A DNA stretch of 34,402 nt from Actinomycetes bacterium (GCA_021820665.1 JAKADK010000028.1:1-34402); one strand, 5' to 3'. Counted from the stretch's first letter, positions 24,231-32,824 are shown. A program made the numbers and translations. Notes: a model not told the origin generated them from the letters alone.

Positions 24231-26740
24231 GCCGGCTGGCGGCCGACGCGCCGCTCGGCCCACCACCTCCAGCTCTGGCGACAGCGCCGTCTCAGGCTCC
24301 GGCGCCGGCTCAGGTCGATATGCTCACGGGCGGAGGCGACCGTCGGGTCACGTGCGAAGGGGTTTCGCTCCCGCCCGGGGTCGGTGCGCATATGTCCGGT
24401 CATGACGATGCAGGCGAGCTGTCGCCGCGCCCGGACGTCCCCAACGGCACCGACCAGGGCCCTGGTGACCGGGAGCGTTCCACGCCGAGGGGGCCGAACG
24501 ATCCCGACGACCCGAACGGCGTGGGTGATCTCCTGCGCTGGCCGGCCGTCGTCGTCGTCTTCGCCGGCGGTCGAGCGCCGTTCGCGGCCTCGATCGTCCA
24601 TCGTTGGGTCCGGAGCGGGGTGGCTCCGGTCGCCGTCGACGCCTTGGTCGACGCGGTGGCGCCCCGCGCCGCCCAGGTTTCGAAGGCCGGCCCCCTCCAG
24701 CTCCCCGAGCTCCCCGGTTGGCGCATCTGGGTCCAGCCGACGGTCCCCGGCTCCACCGAGCCCGGAGCGGGTGCGGTGGTCGTCGCCTATGACGACCTCG
24801 GGGCGTGGACGAGGCAGGATCTTGCCGCCATCGTGGCGTTCGCCGCCATGTGGGGCGAGGGTTGGAACCGGGCCACCGGGTATGTCGACCTCGTCTACCA
24901 GCGGAGCCTCGACGGGCTCGTGGTGGACGTCGCCGAGCACCTGGTGTCGGCGGACAGCGCCACGCTGCAGGCCACGCTCACCTGGACCGTGCGGACGCTG
25001 GCGGAGTTCCTGGAGGCCGATGCCGCCTTCCTTCGCCGCAACGACCTGGCCGCCGGCACCAGCGTGCTCGTGGCAGAGCACCCCGTCCGGGAGGATGTTC
25101 CCGATCCCGACCCTTTGGATGTCGTTCCCTTCGACGCCGATCCGCTCTTCGCTGCGCTCCGGGACCTGACCGAGCCGGTGGTGACCACGGCGTCGACCGC
25201 CCCCCAGGAGTACGAAGACCGGGTCGCCGCGGCCACCGGGATCCCCGGGGTCTCGGGGGCGGCCGTGCCCCTGCTCCACGGGGAGACGACGTGGGGCTGT
25301 CTCGGGTTCGCGCGCTTCGGCGAGCGTCAGTGGACCGTCCCGGAAGTGAACGCCCTCTCGGCCGTGGCGGCCCTCGTGATGCAGCTCATCTTGCGCGTGG
25401 AAGCCGAGGAGCAGCTCCGCTACGCCGCCCTCCACGACGACCTCACCGGCCTGTTCAACCGCCGGGCCCTCCTCGACGAGCTCGACCGACGCCTGGAGAC
25501 CACCGCGGACACGACGGCGTTGCTCTTCCTCGATCTCGACCGGTTCAAGGTGATGAACGACTCCCTGGGCCACGCCGCGGGGGACACGGTGCTCGTCACC
25601 ATCGCCGACCGGGTGCAGACGTCGTTGCGTCCGGGAGACTTCGCCGCCCGCTTCGGCGGCGACGAGTTCGTGGTGCTCCTCGGTGCAGGTGGGAGCGACC
25701 TTGACGCCGTGGCGACGGCGCGGAGGATGCTCGACCTCGTGTCGCAACCGATCGTGCTCCAGGGCCAGAGCGTGACCCACACGGCGAGCGTGGGGATCGC
25801 CCGGGGCAGCCGGGGCGACGTGAGCTCGCTCGAACTCCTCGGTCGGGGCGATGCTGCCCTCTACGCTGCCAAGGCGCGCGGGAGGAACGAGATCGTGGTC
25901 TTCGACGACGACATGCGCGCCCTCCTGGACACGAAAGCGGCGACGGAGCTCTGGCTTCGCGACGCCATCGCGCAAGACGGCCTCCGGCTCTTCTACCAGC
26001 CCGAGTTCGACCTGACGGACGGTCGGCTCCTGGCACTCGAGGCCCTGGTCCGTTGGGAGCATCCGACGCGCGGTCTGCTGTCCGCCAGTGAGTTCGTACC
26101 CCTGGCCGAGGAAGCGGGCCTGATCGTGGGCCTGGGGATGTGGGTGCTGGAGGAGGTCTGCCGCCAGATGGCGCGCTGGAGCCAGCGCTATCCGGACCTC
26201 GACATCCTCGTCCGGGTCAACATGTCCCCGCGTGAGCTGGCCATGCCCGACACCGTGGGCAACGTGGCGCGCTGCCTGCGTCTCGCCGGCGTCCGTCCCC
26301 CGCGCCTGTGCGTGGAGCTCACCGAGCACGCCATCGTTGCCGACATCGATCGGCTGGTCACCGCGCTCGAGGGTCTCCGTGCGCTCGGCGTGACCCTGGC
26401 GATCGACGACTTCGGAACTGGCCACAGCTCGATGGCACAGCTGAAGCGTCTCCCGGTCGACGTCTTGAAGATCGACCGGTCGTTCGTGACCGGGCTCGCC
26501 GACGACCCTGTCGACCAGGCGATCGTGAAAGCCATTATCGGGTTGGGCCAGGCACTCGACCTGGGGATCGTGGCGGAGGGCGTGGAGTCCTCCGCCGAGC
26601 TCGACGCCCTCCGGGCGACCGGCTGCTTCCAGGCCCAAGGGTTCCTACTGGGAGAGCCCGAGCCCGAATCGGGGCTCGACATGCTGCTCGGCCGCGGACG
26701 GATCGCGCTGGCGGCGCCGTCCAATTCCGAGACGGGCTGA
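24227..26740 (+). CDS. GGDEF-EAL cyclic-di-GMP signalling protein
   Basis: An 837-residue protein with an N-terminal variable region, a GAF-like sensor segment (about 240-380), a GGDEF domain and an EAL domain. The diguanylate cyclase signature GGDEF is intact (477-481), and the phosphodiesterase signature EAL (605-607) is followed by DDFGTGHSS and EGVE, so both active sites look usable. It may both make and degrade c-di-GMP, with the GAF-like part setting the balance. No membrane segment is obvious. GTG 24227 overlaps the thioesterase stop; ATG 24392 is an alternative that would drop a Pro/Ala-rich tail of 55 residues. Its pairing with a thioesterase has no obvious reason and may be only positional. 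Confidence 0.92.
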   Translation: MSRLAADAPLGPPPPALATAPSQAPAPAQVDMLTGGGDRRVTCEGVSLPPGVGAHMSGHDDAGELSPRPDVPNGTDQGPGDRERSTPRGPNDPDDPNGVGDLLRWPAVVVVFAGGRAPFAASIVHRWVRSGVAPVAVDALVDAVAPRAAQVSKAGPLQLPELPGWRIWVQPTVPGSTEPGAGAVVVAYDDLGAWTRQDLAAIVAFAAMWGEGWNRATGYVDLVYQRSLDGLVVDVAEHLVSADSATLQATLTWTVRTLAEFLEADAAFLRRNDLAAGTSVLVAEHPVREDVPDPDPLDVVPFDADPLFAALRDLTEPVVTTASTAPQEYEDRVAAATGIPGVSGAAVPLLHGETTWGCLGFARFGERQWTVPEVNALSAVAALVMQLILRVEAEEQLRYAALHDDLTGLFNRRALLDELDRRLETTADTTALLFLDLDRFKVMNDSLGHAAGDTVLVTIADRVQTSLRPGDFAARFGGDEFVVLLGAGGSDLDAVATARRMLDLVSQPIVLQGQSVTHTASVGIARGSRGDVSSLELLGRGDAALYAAKARGRNEIVVFDDDMRALLDTKAATELWLRDAIAQDGLRLFYQPEFDLTDGRLLALEALVRWEHPTRGLLSASEFVPLAEEAGLIVGLGMWVLEEVCRQMARWSQRYPDLDILVRVNMSPRELAMPDTVGNVARCLRLAGVRPPRLCVELTEHAIVADIDRLVTALEGLRALGVTLAIDDFGTGHSSMAQLKRLPVDVLKIDRSFVTGLADDPVDQAIVKAIIGLGQALDLGIVAEGVESSAELDALRATGCFQAQGFLLGEPEPESGLDMLLGRGRIALAAPSNSETG

Positions 26741-26744
26741 CCGG

Positions 26745-26762
26745 CCGTCGCCCTCGCGACGG
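26745..26762 (+). terminator. stem-loop after the GGDEF-EAL gene
   Basis: CCGTCGC-CCTC-GCGACGG forms a perfect 7-bp GC-rich stem with a 4-nt loop, 4 nt after the stop codon. There is no T-run after it, so it could be a weak or Rho-assisted terminator. Confidence 0.4.
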
Positions 26763-27207
26763 TGCGGGCGTCACCACTGCCGGACCGGAGACGACGCCGC
26801 TGATCGGGCGAGACGCTGGGCGCGCCGAAGCTGGCAGCAGCAGCGGCGGCGCCCGGGACGCGCGCGACACCGGCGATGATGACCCAGGTGGTGGCGAGCA
26901 GGGTCAGGCCCGGTGCGGCCGACGTGCCGGCACTCGTCGAGGCAGCCGCTGCCTGGTACGACGCCTGTCGGGCAGACGTTCGGTGTCGATGTCCATCATG
27001 TTCCTGCTTTCTTCTCGGCGTCGGACGCCGGGCACGGGAGGCGTCGTCTGAGTGGCGAGCTTCCGTGGGGACCGGCGTCCCGGCCACCGGTGCGGGAGCG
27101 GCGCCTCCGGCTGCTCAGCCGCTGAGACGAAGGGCCTCCCCGGCGTTGCCTGCAGGGGGCGAGCCCGGCTTCCCTGCCTCTGCCACCTCCCCGGCCCCTC
27201 AGACCCC
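26763..27207. other. gap of about 450 bp without a supported gene
   Basis: This gap lies between two convergent genes. The minus strand has a short frame from about 27000 that begins MMDIDTERLPDRRR and stops after 31 residues, with AGGAA before it. A second minus-strand frame has a hydrophobic stretch (LTLLATTWVIIAGVARV). Together they could be the relic of a small membrane-protein gene, but neither frame alone is convincing. Confidence 0.3.
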
Positions 27208-27867
27208 TCAGACGAGCGATGCCCGCCAGGTCCGCAGCGGACGGATCCGGGTCGCCACCAGGACCAGGCCGGTGCCGGCCAACTGCACGAGCTCCGAGCC
27301 CAGGTGGCCCGGGTAGCTGAGCCACAGCCGCTGGTCGGCGAAGCGCTCGATGCCCCAGAGGACCATCGCCACCCCGATGACCGCGCCATTGGGTCGGACC
27401 GGCGGTCCCGTCGCTCCGGGCGGGGCGTAGAGCACGTCGGAGGCTCGGCGTAAGCCTGCCCGTCTCCTGGAGGGATCGAGGCCGACCAGCCAACGCTCCG
27501 TCAGGAGGAGGAAGACGAAGACGAAGACGGTGCAGTCCTCCACGGACTGGAAGACCGGGACGGGGAGCCGCTTGCCCACCTGGTCGGCGTAGTACATACC
27601 GAACCACTGGGCCGTCGGGTGCCCGCCCCCGGCCACCATGAGCTGGGGTCCGAACAGCCGGCCGAGGGACCAGCACCCGACGAGGACCGGCGCCATCATG
27701 TCGAAGAACCGGGCGATCGGGAGCTCCGGGCACCGGCGCCGGGTGACGACCACCCCGACGGGGATCGCCGCGATCAGCCCGCCGAACGATGACAGCCCTC
27801 CCTGCCAGACGGCGATAACCTGGACCGGATCGTGCTCGTAGGCACCGAGGTTGGCGACGACGTGCAT
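27208..27867 (-). CDS. short Lgt-like membrane protein with altered motifs
   Basis: A 219-residue membrane protein resembling prolipoprotein diacylglyceryl transferase (Lgt), which normally adds a diacylglyceryl group to lipoprotein cysteines. GGLSSFGG (23-30) aligns with the Lgt GGMSFHGG motif but lacks its histidine, and GRLFGP (69-74) keeps the arginine of GRLGNF but not the asparagine. VPVFQSVED (103-111) replaces HPTQLYE. The C-terminal GIERFADQR keeps arginines. Compared with usual Lgt (about 260-300 residues), the first helices are missing, and the only upstream room is 166 bp filled with repeats. It is probably a paralogue with a changed or lost activity, or a decaying copy. ATG 27867 has only a weak ribosome binding site. 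Confidence 0.65.
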   Translation of the reverse strand: MHVVANLGAYEHDPVQVIAVWQGGLSSFGGLIAAIPVGVVVTRRRCPELPIARFFDMMAPVLVGCWSLGRLFGPQLMVAGGGHPTAQWFGMYYADQVGKRLPVPVFQSVEDCTVFVFVFLLLTERWLVGLDPSRRRAGLRRASDVLYAPPGATGPPVRPNGAVIGVAMVLWGIERFADQRLWLSYPGHLGSELVQLAGTGLVLVATRIRPLRTWRASLV

Positions 27868-27934
27868 CGGCCTCACCGAGGACTCGCGGCACGCCCCACG
27901 GGGTGATCGGCACGTGCTCAGTATGACGCGGAGC

Positions 27935-28021
27935 GCCCGTGCGCCGTGCGGGTCCCGCCCAGATCGAGCCCGTGCGCCGTGCGGGTCCCGTCCGGGATGC
28001 CGTGCGGGTCCCGTCCGGGAT
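27935..28021. repeat. nested 33-bp and 23-bp direct repeats
   Basis: A 23-bp block starting GCCCGTGCGCCG occurs at 27935-27957 and 27968-27990. A second 23-bp block starting GCCGTGCGGGTC is perfectly duplicated in tandem at 27976-27998 and 27999-28021. The last copy touches the -10 of the dienelactone hydrolase gene. Confidence 0.85.
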
Positions 28022-28033
28022 AGCGTCGCGCCC
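28021..28033 (+). promoter_or_regulatory. -10 element of the dienelactone hydrolase gene
   Basis: TAGCGT (28021-28026) lies 7 nt before ATG 28034, a leaderless arrangement. The region where a -35 would be is inside the direct repeats. Confidence 0.4.
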
Positions 28034-28720
28034 ATGGGTGAGCACATCGAGTTCCAGAGCAACGGGGGGACAGCCAGTGGCTATCTCGCCACCCCGACGA
28101 TGCCGGGTGGACCGGGCATCATCGTGATCCAGGAGTGGTGGGGCCTGGTCGACCAGATCCGCCATACCTGTGACCGCTTTGCCGACGCCGGCTTCACCGC
28201 GCTGGCGCCGGACCTCTACCACGGGACCGCCGTCCCGCTGACCGAGCCGGACGAGGCGGCGAAGGAGATGATGGCGCTCCGGATGGACCAGGCAGCCAAG
28301 GACCTGTCCGGCGCGGTCGAAGAGGTCCTCCGCCGGACGGGGAGGAACGAGGTCGGGGTGATCGGGTTCTGCATGGGCGGTGGCCTCGCCCTGGTCCTGG
28401 GCACGCAGCGGCCCGACACGGTGAAGGCGATCGTACCCGCCTACGGGCTCATCCCGTGGCCGGACGCGCAGCCCGACTACTCGAAACTGGCGGGAGCCGT
28501 CCAGGGCCACGTCGCCGAGCTCGACGACTTCTTCACCCCGGAGGCGGCCCGCGCCCTCGAAGCCGATCTGCGCGCCCTCGGGAAGGACGTCGAGTTCCAC
28601 CACTACGAGGGTGTCGGCCACGCCTTCTTCAACGAGGACCGGCCCGAGGCCTACGATGCCGCCGCCGCGCAGCTCCTGTGGGACCGAGCGGTGGCGTTCT
28701 TCCACCGACACCTGGACTGA
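28034..28720 (+). CDS. dienelactone hydrolase family protein
   Basis: A 228-residue alpha/beta hydrolase of the dienelactone hydrolase family. The catalytic set is complete: Glu34 in EWWG, the Cys113 nucleophile in GFCMGG, Asp164 or Asp165 in ELDDFF, and His196 in GVGHAFF. The true members open the lactone ring of dienelactone in chlorocatechol breakdown, but family members act on many esters and lactones, so the substrate is open. There is no signal peptide. It lies just before the DUF885-like gene with only 4 nt between, suggesting one operon. Confidence 0.93.
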   Translation: MGEHIEFQSNGGTASGYLATPTMPGGPGIIVIQEWWGLVDQIRHTCDRFADAGFTALAPDLYHGTAVPLTEPDEAAKEMMALRMDQAAKDLSGAVEEVLRRTGRNEVGVIGFCMGGGLALVLGTQRPDTVKAIVPAYGLIPWPDAQPDYSKLAGAVQGHVAELDDFFTPEAARALEADLRALGKDVEFHHYEGVGHAFFNEDRPEAYDAAAAQLLWDRAVAFFHRHLD

Positions 28721-28724
28721 AGGG

Positions 28725-30011
28725 ATGCCGCCGGAGGGCGTCGTCACGGGGTACCTGGTGGCCGGCCTCCGCCTGGGCCGGCACATCGACGGCCTGGTCG
28801 ATGCCTACTACGGTCCGCCCCGGCTGGCGGCTGCCGTCGAGGCCGAGCCGCCGCGCGCTCCGGGTGCCATCGCGGCCGAGCTGCGCTCGCTGATCGCCGC
28901 CCTCGACGCCGGGGAGCCGCTCGACGGACCTGCCGGCGCGGCCTGGCCCGACCGACCCGCCGGCGGGAGCGACCACCGGGGCGGGTCTGGGGGATCTGGG
29001 GTGCCCGGCGTCGACGTGGCGTCCCGCCGGGCGTGGGTGCGTGCCCAGCTCGTCGGCTTGCTCACCACCGCCCGCCGCCTGGCCGGGGACCTCATCCCCT
29101 ACGCCGACGAGGTGGAGCTCTGCTACGGGGTCCGTCCGGTGCGGGTGCCCGAGGACACCGTGATGGAAGCGCACCGTCTCCTGGAGGAGGTGCTCCCCGG
29201 GAGCGGTGATCTGCGTACCCGGCTCGTGACGTGGCGCGAGTCCCACGCCATCCCGGTCGACCGGCTCGGCACCGTGATCGGGGCGCTCGCCGAGGTCCTG
29301 CGACACCGGACCGCCGAGCTCTTCGGTCTACCCGAGGGAGAGTCGGTCTCCTTCGAGCTGGTCCACGACCAGCCGTGGTCCGGGTTCAACTACTACCGGG
29401 GCGATCTGCGCAGCGACGTCGCCGTCAACACGGACCTCCCCGTGCTCTCCACGGGGATCGCCCACCTGGTGGCCCATGAGGCCTACCCGGGGCACCACAC
29501 CGAGCACACGAGGAAGGAAGCGGGCCTGGTGCGGGGTCGCCGCTGGATGGAGGAGTCGATCTTCCTCGTCGGGACCCCCCAATGCCTGTGTGCGGAGGGG
29601 CTGGCCGACCTCGGCCTCGAGGTGGTGTTCGGGCCCCGTCCGGAACCGGCGGTAGCCGAGGTGCTCGCTCCGTTCGGGGTGCGCTACGACGCCGAGGTGG
29701 TGGCGGCCGTGGCCCAGGCGGGAGAGGCGCTCGGCGCCGTCCGTCAGTTGGCGGCGTTCCGGCTCCACGAGGACGGAGCGGACCCCGAGACGGTGGTGTC
29801 GGAGGTGGCCCGGTTGGGCCTGCTTCCCCGGGACCGTGCGGCCAAGTCCGTCGAGTTCCTCACCCATCCGACCTGGCGGGCCTATCTCACCTGCTACGTC
29901 GAGGGCCTGCCGCTGTGCCGGCGGTTCGTCTCCGGCGACCCGCGCCGTTTCGAGCGGCTCCTGACCGAGCAGCTCACGCCGGCCGACCTCCAGGCGGCGA
30001 TCCTCGGATGA
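28725..30011 (+). CDS. DUF885-like putative metallopeptidase
   Basis: A 428-residue protein with the motif HEAYPGHH (251-258), the zinc-site signature of the DUF885 group, and a downstream AEGLADLGLE segment that probably supplies the third ligand. It is therefore a putative zinc metallopeptidase or hydrolase; the substrate is not known. The opening YLVAGLRLGRHIDGLVDAYYGP looks family-typical. Residues 73-95 form a Gly/Ser/Pro-rich insertion. No signal peptide is visible, so it should be cytoplasmic. ATG 28725 is only 4 nt after the hydrolase stop and has no clear ribosome binding site, so it may depend on translation of the upstream gene. Confidence 0.8.
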   Translation: MPPEGVVTGYLVAGLRLGRHIDGLVDAYYGPPRLAAAVEAEPPRAPGAIAAELRSLIAALDAGEPLDGPAGAAWPDRPAGGSDHRGGSGGSGVPGVDVASRRAWVRAQLVGLLTTARRLAGDLIPYADEVELCYGVRPVRVPEDTVMEAHRLLEEVLPGSGDLRTRLVTWRESHAIPVDRLGTVIGALAEVLRHRTAELFGLPEGESVSFELVHDQPWSGFNYYRGDLRSDVAVNTDLPVLSTGIAHLVAHEAYPGHHTEHTRKEAGLVRGRRWMEESIFLVGTPQCLCAEGLADLGLEVVFGPRPEPAVAEVLAPFGVRYDAEVVAAVAQAGEALGAVRQLAAFRLHEDGADPETVVSEVARLGLLPRDRAAKSVEFLTHPTWRAYLTCYVEGLPLCRRFVSGDPRRFERLLTEQLTPADLQAAILG

Positions 30012-30021
30012 CTGGGCCGGT

Positions 30022-30056
30022 TTGGCGACTGAGGTGTCGCGCCCTACGATGCGGGC
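30022..30056 (+). promoter_or_regulatory. leaderless promoter of the CitE-like gene
   Basis: TTGGCG (30022-30027), a 17-bp spacer, TACGAT (30045-30050), then 6 nt to ATG 30057. This is the most complete leaderless promoter in the window, placed 10 nt after the stop of the preceding gene. Confidence 0.6.
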
Positions 30057-30995
30057 ATGTCTGCGCGCTCCCGTAACCTGCCCCGCCGTTCGTGCATGTC
30101 CTCGCCGGGATCGAATGACCGGTTCCTGGCCAAGGCGCCGACCGTCCCCGCCGACATGAGCTTCCTCGACCTGGAGGACTCGGTGGCCCCGCTCGAGAAG
30201 GAAGGGGCACGGGCTCGGGTCGTCGACGCCATCAAGAACCTTCCGTGGGACGACCGGGTGCTGTGCGTCCGGATCAACGCCTGGGACACGGAGTGGACCT
30301 ACGGCGACGTCATCGAGGTGGTCGGCAACGCCGGGCCGCGGCTGGACGAGGTCATGCTGCCCAAGGTGCAGTCGGCTGCCGAGGTGGTGGCGCTCGACCT
30401 GCTGCTCACGCAGGTCGAGAAGAAGTCCGGGCTCCCGGTCGGCCACATCGGGATCGAGGCCCAGATCGAGACCACTCGGGGGCTGATCAACGTGGACGAG
30501 ATCTGCGCGGCATCCCCTCGTCTCGAGACGATCATCTTCGGCCCGGCCGACTTCGCGGCGTCGATGGAGATGCCGGTGCTGACCGGCGGCGTCGCCATCC
30601 CCGAGTACCCCGGCGACCACTTCAACTACGTGTTCTCCCGCATCCTCATGGCGGGGAGGGCCAACGGGCTCCAGGTCATCGACGGTCCGTTCCTGAAGAT
30701 CCGGGAGCTGGACAGCTTGCGCGAATTCTCCCAGCGCACCCGGGTGCTCGGCTACGACGGGAAGTGGGCGCTCACCCCGGACCAGGTGCTGGTCCTGAAC
30801 GAGGTCTACTCGCCCACCCAGGAGCAGTTCGACCGGGCGTGGGACATCCTCGACGCCTACCGGAAGGCGACGGAGGACGAGCGCACCGGAGCGGTGATGT
30901 TCGGCGACGAGATGATCGACGAGGCGTCCCGGAAGATGGCCACGAAGTTCGTCATGCGTGGCGAGCGGGCCGGCCTGAGCCGTTCGGCGACCTGA
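30057..30995 (+). CDS. HpcH/HpaI (CitE/malyl-CoA lyase) family enzyme
   Basis: A 312-residue TIM-barrel aldolase of the CitE/malyl-CoA lyase group. The signatures are SCMSSPGSNDRFLAKA near the start, FLDLEDSVAPLEK (metal and substrate binding), EVMLPKVQ, the metal ligand Glu in IEAQIET, and FGPADFAAS. The length fits malyl-CoA or beta-methylmalyl-CoA lyase (about 318 residues). This enzyme splits beta-methylmalyl-CoA into glyoxylate and propionyl-CoA in the ethylmalonyl-CoA pathway. The convergent neighbour looks like the methylsuccinyl-CoA dehydrogenase of that pathway, which favours this role over citrate lyase. The start codon is supported by promoter spacing. Confidence 0.88.
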   Translation: MSARSRNLPRRSCMSSPGSNDRFLAKAPTVPADMSFLDLEDSVAPLEKEGARARVVDAIKNLPWDDRVLCVRINAWDTEWTYGDVIEVVGNAGPRLDEVMLPKVQSAAEVVALDLLLTQVEKKSGLPVGHIGIEAQIETTRGLINVDEICAASPRLETIIFGPADFAASMEMPVLTGGVAIPEYPGDHFNYVFSRILMAGRANGLQVIDGPFLKIRELDSLREFSQRTRVLGYDGKWALTPDQVLVLNEVYSPTQEQFDRAWDILDAYRKATEDERTGAVMFGDEMIDEASRKMATKFVMRGERAGLSRSAT

Positions 30996-31062
30996 TCGGG
31001 CTCGCCCGCCGCCTCCCCTCGGGAGCCCCGGGCGTCCTGCCACCCGGCCACCGGCTTCCCGG

Positions 31063-32694
31063 CTACCCGGCACGTCCCCGCTGGTCCAGGAGGCGCCGGG
31101 CGATCACCTTGACGGTGAGGGTTTCGTCGGCCCCCTCGAAGATGGAGAGCACCCGGGCGTCCACGAAGTAGCGGCTGACCGGGAACTCCTCGGCGTAGCC
31201 CATGCCTCCGTGGACCTGGAGCGCTTCACGGGTCACCCACTCGGCCGCTCGGCATACGTAGGCCTTCACCATGGAGGCCTCCAGCGCGCCCTCGCCCTTG
31301 GACATGAGCCCGGCCACCTCGTAGGCGAACTGCCGGGTGGCCTGGATGATGACCGCCATCCTCCCGAGCTTCGCCGCCGTGAGCTGGTAGTCCAGGATCG
31401 GCGCGCCGAAGACGACCCGGTTGCGGCCGTAGGCGAGAGCCGCCTCGTAGGCCGCCTGCATCACCCCGAGGGCCCGTGCCGCCGTCTGGAGGCGGCCGTT
31501 CTCGAACCCTTGCATCTGGAGGTAGAAGCCCCGGCCCACCCCGTCTGCCCCCCCGATCAGGTTGGCCTCGGGGACGAACCAGCCGTCGAAGGACACCTCG
31601 TAGGAGTGCATCCCGCGGTAGCCGATCGTGTCGATGGCTCGACCCTCGAGCCGCCCCGTGGAGTCGCCGGGCCGGCCGTCCTGTCCGGGAGGTTGGGTGA
31701 AGGCGAAACCGTGGCCCTCGGCGCGCGGCTTTTCCACCAGGAACAGGGAGAGACCGCGATGGCCCTTGGACCGATCGGGGTCAGTCCGCGCCAGCAGCAT
31801 CAGGACGTCGGCTCGCGCCGCGAAGGTGCACCACGTCTTCACACCGCTGATCAGCCACCCCCCCGTCACGGGCGTCGCCGAGGTGACGATGCCGGCCACG
31901 TCGGACCCGAAGTCCGGCTCGGTCACGGCGACCGCTGCCATCACCTCGCCACTGGCCAGCTGCGGCAACCACGTCCCCTTCTGCGCCTCGGTGCCGCCGT
32001 GCACCAGTGCTCGGGTCAGGATCTCGGGCCGGGTGATGAGCGATCCACCGGCGCCCAGTGATCCCCAGGACAGCTCCTCGGTGGCGACGACCATGCTCAG
32101 GTAGTCGCTGTCCCCCCCGGTGGCGAAGCCGCCGTAGGCCTCCGGGACCGACATGCCGAACCCACCCATCTCGGCCACGCCGGCGATGATCTCCTCGGGG
32201 ATGTCGGTGTTCGCCCGATGGATGTGCTCGGCCCGTGGTCGGATCTGCTCGTCAGCGAACCGGTGGAACGTGTCGCGGACCATCTCGAAGTCGGCGTCGA
32301 GGTGGCGATCCCCGCCCTCTTCGGCTAGGGAGGCCAGGAAGGCGGGGTCCCGGTACGTGGCGACAAACGCGGCTGCCGGCGTCCACCATCCGGCGCCGAC
32401 TCCCCAACTTGCCTCCCGCCCGACCAACTTCCCTGCCAGCTCGGCCACGACATCGGCGGCGAACGCACAGGCAATCCGGGCCTCCGCCGGCCCGTGGGCG
32501 CCGTAGGCGAGGGCGGCCCGGGCGGCGCGGACCGCCGAGGCACTATGGGCCAGGTCGTAGGCCAGCACCTGCGCGTCGTCCGCTCCGCCCGCGTCCCCGA
32601 GGGCGGCGATCCCGGCGTCGACGGTCCGGTCGGCGAGCGCCACCGCTTCTGCGGCCGCGTCCAGGTCAGGGGTGTCGAAGGGGTTCGAGCTCAC
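31063..32694 (-). CDS. mcd: acyl-CoA dehydrogenase, probably methylsuccinyl-CoA dehydrogenase
   Basis: A 543-residue FAD enzyme. The first 140 residues are a helical extension not found in ordinary acyl-CoA dehydrogenases (about 380-400 residues) but typical of (2S)-methylsuccinyl-CoA dehydrogenase, which oxidises methylsuccinyl-CoA to mesaconyl-CoA. The core has AVTEPDFGSDVAGI (FAD/substrate binding), the LQVHGGMGY segment and the catalytic Glu520 in IFEGADETLTVKV. The C-terminal LTVKVIARRLL also matches that group. The GTG start has a TAGGCT hexamer 6 nt upstream. It is convergent with the CitE-like gene at 67 bp, and both fit the same pathway. The gene symbol assumes that this subfamily call is right. 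Confidence 0.85.
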   Translation of the reverse strand: MSSNPFDTPDLDAAAEAVALADRTVDAGIAALGDAGGADDAQVLAYDLAHSASAVRAARAALAYGAHGPAEARIACAFAADVVAELAGKLVGREASWGVGAGWWTPAAAFVATYRDPAFLASLAEEGGDRHLDADFEMVRDTFHRFADEQIRPRAEHIHRANTDIPEEIIAGVAEMGGFGMSVPEAYGGFATGGDSDYLSMVVATEELSWGSLGAGGSLITRPEILTRALVHGGTEAQKGTWLPQLASGEVMAAVAVTEPDFGSDVAGIVTSATPVTGGWLISGVKTWCTFAARADVLMLLARTDPDRSKGHRGLSLFLVEKPRAEGHGFAFTQPPGQDGRPGDSTGRLEGRAIDTIGYRGMHSYEVSFDGWFVPEANLIGGADGVGRGFYLQMQGFENGRLQTAARALGVMQAAYEAALAYGRNRVVFGAPILDYQLTAAKLGRMAVIIQATRQFAYEVAGLMSKGEGALEASMVKAYVCRAAEWVTREALQVHGGMGYAEEFPVSRYFVDARVLSIFEGADETLTVKVIARRLLDQRGRAG

Positions 32695-32706
32695 CCCGCC
32701 AGCCTA
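32695..32706 (-). promoter_or_regulatory. -10 element of the methylsuccinyl-CoA dehydrogenase gene
   Basis: On the minus strand TAGGCT (plus 32701-32706) is followed by 6 nt and the GTG start at 32694, so the mRNA is probably leaderless. The tandem 32-bp repeats begin 10 bp farther upstream. Confidence 0.45.
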
Positions 32707-32716
32707 CCGGTGCCCC

Positions 32717-32812
32717 GCCGGGCCGGCGGAGTGGTCCCGTCCCCGGTCGCCGGGCCGGCGGAGTGGTCCCGTCCCCGGTCGCCGGGCCGGCGGAGTGGTC
32801 CCGTCCCCGGTC
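32717..32812. repeat. three perfect 32-bp tandem repeats
   Basis: Three identical adjacent 32-bp units start at 32717, 32749 and 32781. At or across each unit start lies the palindromic core CCGCCGG-G-CCGGCGG or a close variant. The array fills the gap between the methyltransferase stop and the -10 of the dehydrogenase gene. The period is about three turns of the helix. Confidence 0.95.
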
Positions 32813-32824
32813 GCCGATGCCCGG

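Noticed and set aside
24086-26638. An 850-codon minus-strand frame opposite the GGDEF-EAL gene
   Set aside because: The sense strand has complete catalytic motifs, while this frame has only repetitive His/Arg/Gly/Glu sequence.
26876-27316. A 146-codon plus-strand frame after the GGDEF-EAL gene
   Set aside because: It runs into the 3' end of the convergent Lgt-like gene, has an Ala/Pro/Arg composition typical of noise, and lacks a clear start signal.
32717-32812. The 32-bp repeats as a CRISPR array
   Set aside because: The units are directly adjacent with no spacers and there are only three; no cas gene is nearby.
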